Shown here: positions 47,827 through 55,595 of the stretch, one piece after another
Position numbering within the stretch: the stretch's first letter is position 1
How the letters are laid out: every line of letters begins with the position of its first letter
DNA from: Gammaproteobacteria bacterium
GTDB lineage: Bacteria; Gemmatimonadota; Gemmatimonadetes; Longimicrobiales; Gaopeijiaceae
Assembly: GCA_009840525.1 (NCBI GenBank)
Contig: VXNP01000012.1
Span: 47,626-111,625 of the forward strand
Direction: 5' to 3'
Length of the DNA: 64,000 nt
Position numbers and translations under genes: made by a program
The notes under the pieces: model-generated
The model's database searches: none
Seen by the model: only the letters and a program-made list of their open reading frames with translations
Told to the model about the DNA's origin: nothing

Positions 47827-49401
47827 ATGAACGCTCGTGCCTGGACGGTTTCCGGGAAGATCATCCTGGTCCTCGGTGCCCGGCTTTGCCTCCTCGCCCC
47901 GGCGCCGGCAGGCGCGCAGGAACTCGGAACCGTGAACTTCCCTACGTCGGGGTCCCCCGAGGCTCAGCCGCACTTTGAGGCCGGGCTGCTGCTCCTGCAC
48001 AACTTCGAATACGAGGATGCCGCGGCCCGCTTCAGGCGGGCGCGCGAGATCGATCCCGATTTCGCGATGGCGTACTGGGGCGAGGCCCAGACCTTCAACC
48101 ATCCGATCTGGATGGAGCAGGACCGGGAGGCGGCGCTGGCCGTGCTCGCCGCCTTCGCGCCGACCCTCGCCGACCGGCTTGCCCGCGTTCCGACCCAGCG
48201 CGAGAGGGACTGGCTGGAGACGGTGGAGGTGCTCTACGGCGAGGGCTCCAAGGAGGAGCGGGACTTCCGGTATCGCGACGCAATGAGGCGGTTGGCCGAA
48301 AAGTACCCTGATGACGAGGATGCGCGCACCCTCTACGCGCTCTCGCTGCTCGGGACGGCGCATGGCGGGCGCGACTTCGCAATCTACATGAAGGCGGCCG
48401 CTGTGGCTCAGCCGGTGTTCGAGGACAACCCGATGCACCCGGGCGCCGTCCACTACGTCATCCACGCCTTCGACGACCCCATCCACGCTCCACTGGGCCT
48501 GCCCGCCGCACGGGCGTACTCGCAAATCGCGCCGGATGCCGGCCACGCGCAGCACATGACGTCCCACATTTTCGTGGCCATGGGCCTGTGGGAAGATGTG
48601 GTCTCGGCGAACGTGCGTGCCCGCGACGTGCAGAATGCGGCGCGGGCGCGCCGGGGACAGCGGCCCAACGTGTGCGGTCACTATACTTCGTGGTTGCACT
48701 ACGGGTATCTGCAGTTGGGACGCCTCGATGACGCCGCCGCCGGGATGGCGGCGTGCATGGCGCGCATGGCGGACGGGCCGGCCCCGGACGAAGCCGCGTA
48801 CTTCGTGCAGATGAAGGCGCGGGCGGTGATCGACCCCGGCCACTGGGCGCGGGCCGGGGAGATCTCGGCCGACCTGACGGCATTCCCCGAGCTGGCGCTC
48901 CCCAACGACTTCGTTGACGCCCTCGCCGCGCTGCGCACGGGCAACGCGGAGCACGCGCGACACCTCCGGGCGCGCCACGGAGAACCCGGCGACGAGGGCA
49001 ACCCGCGGCACGCCATCCTCCTGATGGAGCTGGACGGCCTGCTCGCGCTGGCTGCGGGCGATTCGGAGACGGGCATCGAGCTCCTCAGAGAGGCGGCCCG
49101 GCACGAGGAGGCCCTTCCCTATGAGTTCGGCCCCCCGGCCACCCTCATGCCGCCCCATGAACTGCTCGCGGTGGAGCTGGCCGCTCTCGAGCGCCAGCAG
49201 GAGGCGGTCCCGGCGTGGCGCGACCAGCTTGCCCGCACGCCCCAGCGCACGCAGTCGCTGCTGGGGCTGGCGCGCACGGCGACGGCGCTCGGAGACGAAG
49301 CCGGCGCGCGCGAAGCTTACGCCGCCCTGGCGCAGGCGTGGTCCACAGCCGACGATGAGGTCCCCGGGCTGGTGGAAGCGCGCGCGGGCGGTTCGCGGTA
49401 G
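47827..49401 (+). CDS. Secreted tetratricopeptide-repeat protein
   Basis: A 524-residue exported protein. ATG 47827, after GAAGGA, gives the signal peptide SGKIILVLGARLCLLAPAPAGA; ATG 47788 is less likely. The mature part is helical repeats with LLLHNFEYEDAAARFRRARE, AYWGEAQTFNHPIW, HPGAVHYVIHAFDDP and GHAQHMTSHIFVAMGLWEDV. The His-rich middle is conserved in a family of TPR proteins of unknown function common in Gemmatimonadota and Bacteroidota. PPK2 follows 35 bases later, probably by chance of operon layout. Confidence 0.75.
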   Translation: MNARAWTVSGKIILVLGARLCLLAPAPAGAQELGTVNFPTSGSPEAQPHFEAGLLLLHNFEYEDAAARFRRAREIDPDFAMAYWGEAQTFNHPIWMEQDREAALAVLAAFAPTLADRLARVPTQRERDWLETVEVLYGEGSKEERDFRYRDAMRRLAEKYPDDEDARTLYALSLLGTAHGGRDFAIYMKAAAVAQPVFEDNPMHPGAVHYVIHAFDDPIHAPLGLPAARAYSQIAPDAGHAQHMTSHIFVAMGLWEDVVSANVRARDVQNAARARRGQRPNVCGHYTSWLHYGYLQLGRLDDAAAGMAACMARMADGPAPDEAAYFVQMKARAVIDPGHWARAGEISADLTAFPELALPNDFVDALAALRTGNAEHARHLRARHGEPGDEGNPRHAILLMELDGLLALAAGDSETGIELLREAARHEEALPYEFGPPATLMPPHELLAVELAALERQQEAVPAWRDQLARTPQRTQSLLGLARTATALGDEAGAREAYAALAQAWSTADDEVPGLVEARAGGSR

Positions 49402-49436
49402 CAGTGGGGCCCGTTCAGGACACGGGAGAGGGCATC

Positions 49437-50360
49437 ATGGCGGACAACATGATCGGAGGAAACAGCGACCAGGCTCGCGCGGCGGATGCGCGTACCGGCG
49501 ACCTGCGGGGTCGGGTCACCACCGAGCGCGTCTTCCGCGACGGCGTCTATCCCTACCGCGACAAGATGAAGCGGAAGGAATACGAGCAGCTCAAGGCCGG
49601 TCTCCAGGTCGAGCTGCTGAAGGTCCAGCGCTGGGTGAGACGCTCCGGGAGGAAGGTGGTCATCCTTTTCGAGGGCCGGGACGCTGCGGGCAAGGGCGGC
49701 ACCATCAAGCGGTTCATGGAGCATCTGAATCCGCGTGGCGCGCGCGTCGTCGCACTCGACAAGCCAAGCGATGTGGAGCGGGGACAGTGGTACTTCCAGC
49801 GCTACATCCGGCACCTGCCGACGGCGGGGGAAATGGTGCTCTTCGACCGGTCGTGGTACAACCGCGCCGGGGTCGAGCGGGTCATGGGATTCTGCACCGG
49901 CCAGGAATATCTCGAGTTCCTGCGCCAGTGCCCGGAGATGGAGCGCATGCTGGTCAACAGCGGCATCCTGCTCTTCAAGTTCTATTTCTCGGTGTCGCAG
50001 GACGAACAGGCGTACCGCTTCGAGCGCCGCAGCACCGACCCCCTCAAGCAATGGAAGATCTCTCCGGTCGACCTGGCGTCGCTGAACAAGTGGGACAGCT
50101 ACACGCAGGCCAAGGAGGCGATGTTCTTCTATACCGACACGGCGGACGCGCCCTGGACGGTGATCAAGTCGGATGACAAGAAGCGCGCGCGCATCGCCGC
50201 GATGCAGTTTTTCCTCTCCCGGCTCGACTATCCGGACAAGGACCACGACGTCGTGACCGGTCCCGACCCGCTGATCGCGGAATCGGCCACGGTCGTGGTG
50301 AGCCGCGACGAACCGATGACTGCCGACCCGGGCGCGCCCGGCGCCGTGATCGGCCGGTAG
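49437..50360 (+). CDS. ppk2: Polyphosphate kinase 2
   Basis: Transfers phosphate between polyphosphate and nucleotides; 307 residues. The Walker A-type motif FEGRDAAGKGGTIKRF has Lys86, and the second motif is EMVLFDRSWYNRAGVERVMGF with the catalytic Asp. The block YRFERRSTDPLKQWKISPVD is a further PPK2 hallmark. This resembles the single-domain class I enzymes that phosphorylate ADP or GDP, though class assignment from sequence alone is tentative. A GGGAGAGGG ribosome-binding site sets ATG 49437. About 30 N-terminal residues and a short C-terminal tail extend beyond the core. Confidence 0.92.
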   Translation: MADNMIGGNSDQARAADARTGDLRGRVTTERVFRDGVYPYRDKMKRKEYEQLKAGLQVELLKVQRWVRRSGRKVVILFEGRDAAGKGGTIKRFMEHLNPRGARVVALDKPSDVERGQWYFQRYIRHLPTAGEMVLFDRSWYNRAGVERVMGFCTGQEYLEFLRQCPEMERMLVNSGILLFKFYFSVSQDEQAYRFERRSTDPLKQWKISPVDLASLNKWDSYTQAKEAMFFYTDTADAPWTVIKSDDKKRARIAAMQFFLSRLDYPDKDHDVVTGPDPLIAESATVVVSRDEPMTADPGAPGAVIGR

Positions 50361-50361
50361 G

Positions 50362-50652
50362 CTATCGGTTCTCCTCGCCCTCGGCGCGGCCGGTGCCGCC
50401 GGACGTGCGAGGCTCGATGAGCCGTTCGGTGAAGTCCTGACGCTCCTCGAGGAGCGAGAGCCTTTCGTTCATCGTCTCGACCGTCTCGCGCAGGCGCCGG
50501 GTCTCTTCCAGCGCGGAACTGGACTTCTCGCGGGCCATCGCGTCGAGGAGGGTGCCGAGTTTGGCCGCGATGGGACGCAGGATGAGTACGCCTCCCGCCG
50601 TGACGATGAACAGGGAAGGAACGACCAGGGCGACGAGGGCTTCCCAGTCCAT
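50362..50652 (-). CDS. Small membrane protein with a coiled coil
   Basis: A 96-residue protein I do not recognise. One hydrophobic segment (ALVALVVPSLFIVTAGGVLIL, about 5-25) is followed by a heptad-rich, charged coiled-coil region (about 40-78, ETRRLRETVETMNERLSLLE) and a hydrophilic tail. The layout resembles small inner-membrane proteins of the phage-shock or envelope type, but there is no family evidence. It is convergent with ppk2 at one base distance. Coding is supported by the sensible composition and the ATG. Confidence 0.55.
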   Translation of the reverse strand: MDWEALVALVVPSLFIVTAGGVLILRPIAAKLGTLLDAMAREKSSSALEETRRLRETVETMNERLSLLEERQDFTERLIEPRTSGGTGRAEGEENR

Positions 50653-50787
50653 TGGCTGAGCCTCCGTAGGGTGCTGTGTGCGAAGAGATCAAGAACCGTC
50701 CGGCCATCCAATACGGAAGTGCGGGAAAGGTGTTGCACGGGCCGCACGAGCCCGGAGCCACAGGCCGGCGCGGCTGGCGAGGATCCC

Positions 50788-51636
50788 CTACTCCCGCCAT
50801 AGGGGCAGCGTAAGGCACGTCGGCCCGCCTTCGCATGGCATGCAGAGCCCATCCGCCTTGAAGCATGTCACCGCGCACCCGGCGTCACGCATCAATCTCA
50901 CCGTGTGCGCAAACCCGTCGACGGCGATACACCTCCGGGGCGCAGTCGCGAGCACATTGAGGTTGAGCCCGTTGGAGGCCTCGAACTCCTCGTCGCTCGC
51001 CTCCAGGCACCAAATGCCCCGGTCCCGCAACAACTGGCGCAGCGCGACCGGCAGCAGCCGGGGGTAGACCAGCGCCAGATCGCGATCCAGCGGGCTGATC
51101 ACCGACAGGAGGTGCAGGCAGGCTGCGCTGCCGTTCCACACGGGAAGATCGAATGTCACAAGCCTGATGCCGAGGGGCGCCAGGATGCCCTTCAGTTGAT
51201 GGATGCCGGCCTGGTTGGTGCGGAACGAGCGCGCCGCCGCGAGCGTCGTTTCGTCGATCCAGAGCAGATCTCCGCCTTCGGCCAGGCCAGGTGGCTCGAC
51301 TCTCCCGATGACCGGCAGACCCAGCCGCTGGTAGAGTGTTTCGTGAAGGGCCACTTCGGGGCGCCGGAGCGACTTGCCGGGACGAAGCAGGATCGCGCCC
51401 GCGGGGGTCATGAAGGAGGGGTCGAAGACGAAGATCGAGTCGGAGAGGCCATCGTCCGTGTCATCCATCCACTCGATCTCCGCCCCCGAATCGGCGACGC
51501 ACGCGGCGAACGCGTCGTACTGGCGCACCAGGCGACCCGCGTCGAGGGGACCTGCGTAGTGCCAGAGCTCGGGATCGGCTTCGCGGATAGCCCGGCCAGG
51601 ACGGCGCATTGCGACGCGCCGGAGAGGATCCGTCAT
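50788..51636 (-). CDS. DDAH/arginine deiminase-fold hydrolase
   Basis: A 282-residue protein of the guanidine-modifying superfamily, closest to dimethylarginine dimethylaminohydrolase. The presumed catalytic triad is Glu120 (LAEGGDLLW), His175 (AACLHLLSV) and Cys274 (GGPTCLTLPL). Their order and spacing resemble Glu114-His162-Cys249 of the Pseudomonas enzyme. FDPSF (residues 71-75) marks the substrate-binding region. It would hydrolyse methylated arginine or a related guanidino compound to citrulline and an amine. ATG 51636 gives MTDPLRRVAMRRPGRAIREA, typical of the family. It is 89 bases after a co-directional amino acid permease gene. Confidence 0.85.
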   Translation of the reverse strand: MTDPLRRVAMRRPGRAIREADPELWHYAGPLDAGRLVRQYDAFAACVADSGAEIEWMDDTDDGLSDSIFVFDPSFMTPAGAILLRPGKSLRRPEVALHETLYQRLGLPVIGRVEPPGLAEGGDLLWIDETTLAAARSFRTNQAGIHQLKGILAPLGIRLVTFDLPVWNGSAACLHLLSVISPLDRDLALVYPRLLPVALRQLLRDRGIWCLEASDEEFEASNGLNLNVLATAPRRCIAVDGFAHTVRLMRDAGCAVTCFKADGLCMPCEGGPTCLTLPLWRE

Positions 51637-51725
51637 GCTCGCCACGCCGAAGCTGTGCGTCGCCGGAGACCCGCTTCCCGGCGCCCGGTACGGTGCCGCC
51701 GTCACCGCGGCGCGCGGCCCTGCGC

Positions 51726-53093
51726 TCATCCGGTGCCTCCGGCCCCATCGCCGGACGCCGACCCCTCCCGGATGGAACCGGCCCCGCGCCACCGCATCGC
51801 AACGAAAACCGGCACTCCGGCCAGGAGCATCAGGAAGCCCCAGAACACCGTGTCCGCGCCCGCGCCCACCACCGCCCACAGCGAAAAGCCGAATGCCAGC
51901 ACGCTCACGACCGCCCGCGCAAGGGATTTCGCAGCCGTACGGCCGCCCGCTCGTGACCTTGAGCGCTCCCGCAGAGCCATCATGAGCCCCGTCATGCTCG
52001 TGAAGACGTAGGGCAGGAGCGTCGCCAGGGTGGCCAGCAGGATGAGGAAGGTGAAGGCCTGCACCAGGCCCCTGGTGTAGTTCATCGCGATGAGGATCGT
52101 CGCGAGGACGGCCGACAAGAAGATTCCCACAACGGGCGTGCCTCGCGGGCTCAGGTGCGCGAAGCGCGCCGGAAGCAGCCCGTCGAGCGCGGCGGCGCGC
52201 GGGATCTGGCCGGTGAGCAGAACCCAGCCGTTGAGGGCTCCGAAGCAGGAGATGGTGGCGCCCGCCCCGATGATCCAGCGGCCCCAGGTGCCCCAGATGG
52301 AGCCCGCCGCGTCGGCGAAGGGCGCCGTGGACAGCGCCAGCTCCCCCGGTGCGATGATGCCCATCACCGCGGCCGTGCACGCTATGTAGACGACGGCGGC
52401 GATGGATGTCCCGAGGATCGTCGCCTTCGGAATGGTGCGGGAGGGGTCGCGCACGTCGCCCGCGGGGACGGTTCCCGCTTCGAGCCCCAGAAACGCCCAC
52501 AGGGTGAGCGCGACCGTAGCCGTCACGGCGCTGAAGGCGCTCTCGCCCGCGGGATTGAACGGCTGAAAGTGATCGGCCTGGAAGTAGAGGAACCCGACGG
52601 TCCCGACCGCGGCCAGCGGCAACAGCTTCAGCACGGTGGTGACGAGCTGGACCAGCCCGGCCGTGCGCACGCCGTGGGCGTTGACCAGCGCGAGGGTCCA
52701 GAGGGCGGCCAGCGCCGTGGCCAGGCCCGCAGCCGGCGAGACCGCCAGCGCCGGCCAGAAGACGGTCGCATAGCTCGCGGTGGCGACGGCGAGGGCGGCG
52801 TTCCCCGTGAGCAGCGAGATCCAGTAGGACCACGCGATCCAGAAGCCCACGAAGTCCCCGAATCCCTCCCGGCCGTATGCATACGGTCCCCCGACCCTGG
52901 GCAGCGTCGCTCCGAGCCGCGCGAGCACCAGCGCCATGCACATCGCGCCGCCGGCGCTCACCAGCCACCCCAGGATGCTGATGCCCCCGAACGGGGCCAG
53001 CGACGCCGGGAGCAGGAAGACACCCGATCCGATCATGCTCCCCGCCACCAGCGAGGTGCACATCCAAAGCCCGAGTTTCCGCTTGCCCGTCAT
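51726..53093 (-). CDS. APC-family amino acid permease
   Basis: A 455-residue transporter of the amino acid-polyamine-organocation family with about 12 transmembrane segments. It begins LGLWMCTSLVAGSMIGSGVF, the helix-1 unwound glycine motif, and has FGGISILGWLVSAGG (helix 2) and GVRTAGLVQLVTTVLKLLPL. The style is close to the arginine/ornithine antiporter and YjeH-like permeases, with no certain substrate. ATG 53093 is chosen; in-frame codons upstream add only 11 residues. Because a DDAH-like gene follows on the same strand, import of arginine or methylarginine is a reasonable guess. Confidence 0.87.
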   Translation of the reverse strand: MTGKRKLGLWMCTSLVAGSMIGSGVFLLPASLAPFGGISILGWLVSAGGAMCMALVLARLGATLPRVGGPYAYGREGFGDFVGFWIAWSYWISLLTGNAALAVATASYATVFWPALAVSPAAGLATALAALWTLALVNAHGVRTAGLVQLVTTVLKLLPLAAVGTVGFLYFQADHFQPFNPAGESAFSAVTATVALTLWAFLGLEAGTVPAGDVRDPSRTIPKATILGTSIAAVVYIACTAAVMGIIAPGELALSTAPFADAAGSIWGTWGRWIIGAGATISCFGALNGWVLLTGQIPRAAALDGLLPARFAHLSPRGTPVVGIFLSAVLATILIAMNYTRGLVQAFTFLILLATLATLLPYVFTSMTGLMMALRERSRSRAGGRTAAKSLARAVVSVLAFGFSLWAVVGAGADTVFWGFLMLLAGVPVFVAMRWRGAGSIREGSASGDGAGGTG

Positions 53094-53366
53094 GGTCTGA
53101 ACCTGTCCGTGGCCGGGCGTCCGCACCAGCCGCGCGTGCGGCGCGGCGGATGGGCGGTTCCCTCCGCCCGCCGTCTGGTGGCGGGCCGGGCCGATTGGTG
53201 CGGGGCCGGGACGTGGCGTGGCGCGGGATTGGGGATGGCGTCATACCGGATGCCTGCCGGGGCTGGCGCTGGACCGCTTCAAGGTGGCATCGTGCACGCG
53301 GAGATCACACGGGCGCGCCCGCTCTTCAGCAAGCCACCGATGAACCGGAAACCGGGAGTTCCACCC

Positions 53367-55145
53367 ATGCGCGAAGTTGCCGCAAGAGCCCCACGTCGCA
53401 CCGCGGGCACGGCCATGGCCACCACCGTCGCGATCAGCAGTGTCCTCCTTGCCGCGACCGCGTGCGAAACCGCGGAGGCGCCGGCGCAGGACACCACGGC
53501 CGGACAGAGCCCCGGGGAGGCGGTCTTTCCCGCCACCAACCGCCCCGACGTGCGCGGCGTCACCGCGGCCGTGTCGGCCGGCCATCCGCTGGCGGCGGCG
53601 GCGGGTCACGAGGTGCTGCGCCGGGGCGGCAACGCCATCGACGCGACGATCGCCATGGCGGGGGTGCTGGCCGTGGTGCGTCCGCACATGAACGGCGTCG
53701 GCGGTGACGCATTCATGATCTACTACGAGGCCGAGAGCGGGCGAGTATACGCGATGAACGGAAGCGGGCGCGCCGGCGCACTGGCCACGCCGGCCCTCTT
53801 CGCCGAACGCGAGCTCGACCGGGTGCCCGGCAACGGTCCTCTCTCGGTGTCGGTGCCCGGCGCCGTGGCCGCATGGGTGGACGCCCTGGACCGCTTCGGC
53901 ACCCGACCCATGGCGGAGCTGCTCGAGCCCGCCATCGGCTACGCCCGTGGCGGCTTTCCGGTCTCCACCCGGCTCGCCAGCGACATCGCGGGCTCCTCGC
54001 GGTCGCTGAACGATCATGCGCGCGCGCTCTACCTCCCGGGCGGGGCGCCTCCGCCGGTGGGCAGCCTGCTCCGGAACCCCGCGCTGGCCACCACTTTGGA
54101 GCGCATCGCCCGGGACGGCAGAGACGGGTTCTACCAGGGCTTCGTGGCCGACCGTATCGGTTCCTTCCTGGAGGCGGAGCGCGGCTACGTGCGCGCGCCC
54201 GACCTGGCGGCGCACACCACCACCTGGGTGGAGCCGCTGCGCGGCGACTACGAGGACCACACCATGCTGGTGATGCCGCCCAACACCCAGGGCATCGCCC
54301 AGCTGCAGCTTTTCGAGATGGCGAAATCGTTCGACATGAAGGAGTTGGGCCACAACTCGGCCGCCTATCTGCACACCCTCATCGAGATGAAGAAACTGGC
54401 CTTCGCCGACCGCGACCAGTGGGCCGCCGACCCGGAATTCAGCGACATCCCGCTGGATCGCCTGCTCGACCCCGAATACCTGGCTCGCCGTGCGGGCATG
54501 GTCGACGCGGGCTCCGCGGCCGAGTGGCGCGCCGCGGGCGTCGGCGCGGAAATGGCCGCGGGTGGCGGCGGGTCGGCGGACGACTCCGGCGACACCGTCT
54601 ATCTCACCGCCGTGGACCAGTGGGGCAACGCGGTGAGCTGGATCCAGAGCCTGTTCGCCGGCTTCGGCTCCGGCCTGCTCGAGCCCGAAACCGGCATCGT
54701 GCTCCACAACCGGGGCGCCCTTTTCAACCTGCAGGCGGGCCATCCCAACATCATAGCGCCCGGCAAGCGCCCCTATCACACGCTCTCGCCCATGATGGCG
54801 CTCCGCGGCGACGGCAGCTTCGCCTTCACCCTGGGCACGCCCGGAGGCGACAGCCAGCCGCAGAGCCTGATCCAGATCGTCAACAACATGGTGCTCTTCG
54901 GGATGACGCCCCAAGCAGCCATCGAAGCGCCCCGCTTCCGCAGCTACAACGGGCTCGGGGTGGCCTTCGAGGATCGCGTCGGCGCGTCAGTTCTGGGGGA
55001 ACTCGGCGCCCGGGGCCACCAGGTCGAGATCGTGCATGGGTGGACGGCCACCTTCGGGGGCGCCCACATGATCCTTCGGGACCGCGACGGCACCCTTACC
55101 GCCGCGTCCGATCCGAGGAGGGAGGCATACGCCATTGCGTACTGA
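53367..55145 (+). CDS. ggt: Gamma-glutamyltransferase
   Basis: Exported Ntn-hydrolase of 592 residues that cleaves glutathione and other gamma-glutamyl compounds. A signal region with LLAATAC (a lipobox-like Cys) precedes the catalytic domain. GHEVLRRGGNAIDATIA and NGVGGDAFMIYY are family blocks. The nucleophile that becomes the mature small-subunit N-terminus is Thr410 (DTVYLTAVD), seven residues before the family Asp as in E. coli Thr391; the next residue is Val rather than Thr. LSPMMALRGDGSFAFTLGTPG follows. ATG 53367 has GGGAG seven bases upstream. Confidence 0.92.
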   Translation: MREVAARAPRRTAGTAMATTVAISSVLLAATACETAEAPAQDTTAGQSPGEAVFPATNRPDVRGVTAAVSAGHPLAAAAGHEVLRRGGNAIDATIAMAGVLAVVRPHMNGVGGDAFMIYYEAESGRVYAMNGSGRAGALATPALFAERELDRVPGNGPLSVSVPGAVAAWVDALDRFGTRPMAELLEPAIGYARGGFPVSTRLASDIAGSSRSLNDHARALYLPGGAPPPVGSLLRNPALATTLERIARDGRDGFYQGFVADRIGSFLEAERGYVRAPDLAAHTTTWVEPLRGDYEDHTMLVMPPNTQGIAQLQLFEMAKSFDMKELGHNSAAYLHTLIEMKKLAFADRDQWAADPEFSDIPLDRLLDPEYLARRAGMVDAGSAAEWRAAGVGAEMAAGGGGSADDSGDTVYLTAVDQWGNAVSWIQSLFAGFGSGLLEPETGIVLHNRGALFNLQAGHPNIIAPGKRPYHTLSPMMALRGDGSFAFTLGTPGGDSQPQSLIQIVNNMVLFGMTPQAAIEAPRFRSYNGLGVAFEDRVGASVLGELGARGHQVEIVHGWTATFGGAHMILRDRDGTLTAASDPRREAYAIAY

Positions 55146-55157
55146 GGAGAAGAGCCC

Positions 55158-55541
55158 ATGACCACCCTCGCGCGTGCCCTGGCCGCGAGCGGAGCCACGT
55201 TGGCGCTCCTGGCGGTGGCGCTGGGAGCGTTCGGAGCCCATGCCCTGCGCGAACGCATGGAGGCGCGCGACCTCGAGATCTTCGAGACCGCCGTTCGCTA
55301 CCAGATGTACCACGCGCTCGCGCTGCTCGGCGTCGCGTGGCTGTCCACCCGACTGGTCGGCCCTCTCACGGGCTGGGCGGGATGGCTGATGGTGGCCGGG
55401 ACCGTGGTTTTTTCGGGCAGCCTCTACCTGCTGGTCCTGACCGGACCCCGCTGGCTTGGCGCCATCACGCCGGTCGGCGGAGTGTTGCTCATCGCCGGCT
55501 GGCTTCTGGTGGTGGTAGCGATCCTGCGCAGCAGTGTCTGA
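55158..55541 (+). CDS. DUF423 family small membrane protein
   Basis: A 127-residue hydrophobic protein with about four transmembrane segments. ALGAFGAHALRERMEARDLEIFETAVRYQMYHAL is nearly the entire DUF423 hallmark, including the GAFGAH and RYQMYHALAL cores. The family is widespread with no known function. It starts 12 bases after ggt and is probably co-transcribed with it. It is convergent with the LVIVD gene. Confidence 0.88.
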   Translation: MTTLARALAASGATLALLAVALGAFGAHALRERMEARDLEIFETAVRYQMYHALALLGVAWLSTRLVGPLTGWAGWLMVAGTVVFSGSLYLLVLTGPRWLGAITPVGGVLLIAGWLLVVVAILRSSV

Positions 55542-55572
55542 CTCCGGGGGCCTGCCCGGTCTCTGACCAAGC

Positions 55573-55595
55573 CTAGCTAAGCTAAGTCAAGCTAG
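55573..55595. terminator. CTAGCT/AGCTAG inverted repeat between convergent genes
   Basis: The 50-base gap holds CTAGCT (55573-55578) and AGCTAG (55590-55595) around an AAGCTAAGTCA loop, within a run of related AAGCTAAG units. It overlaps the LVIVD stop codon. No T-tract is present, so it is only a weak bidirectional terminator candidate. Confidence 0.25.

Noticed and set aside
53094..53366. A gene or riboswitch between the permease and ggt
   Set aside because: The 273 bases are GC-rich with no start plus ribosome-binding site combination and no recognisable aptamer structure; I see nothing definite.
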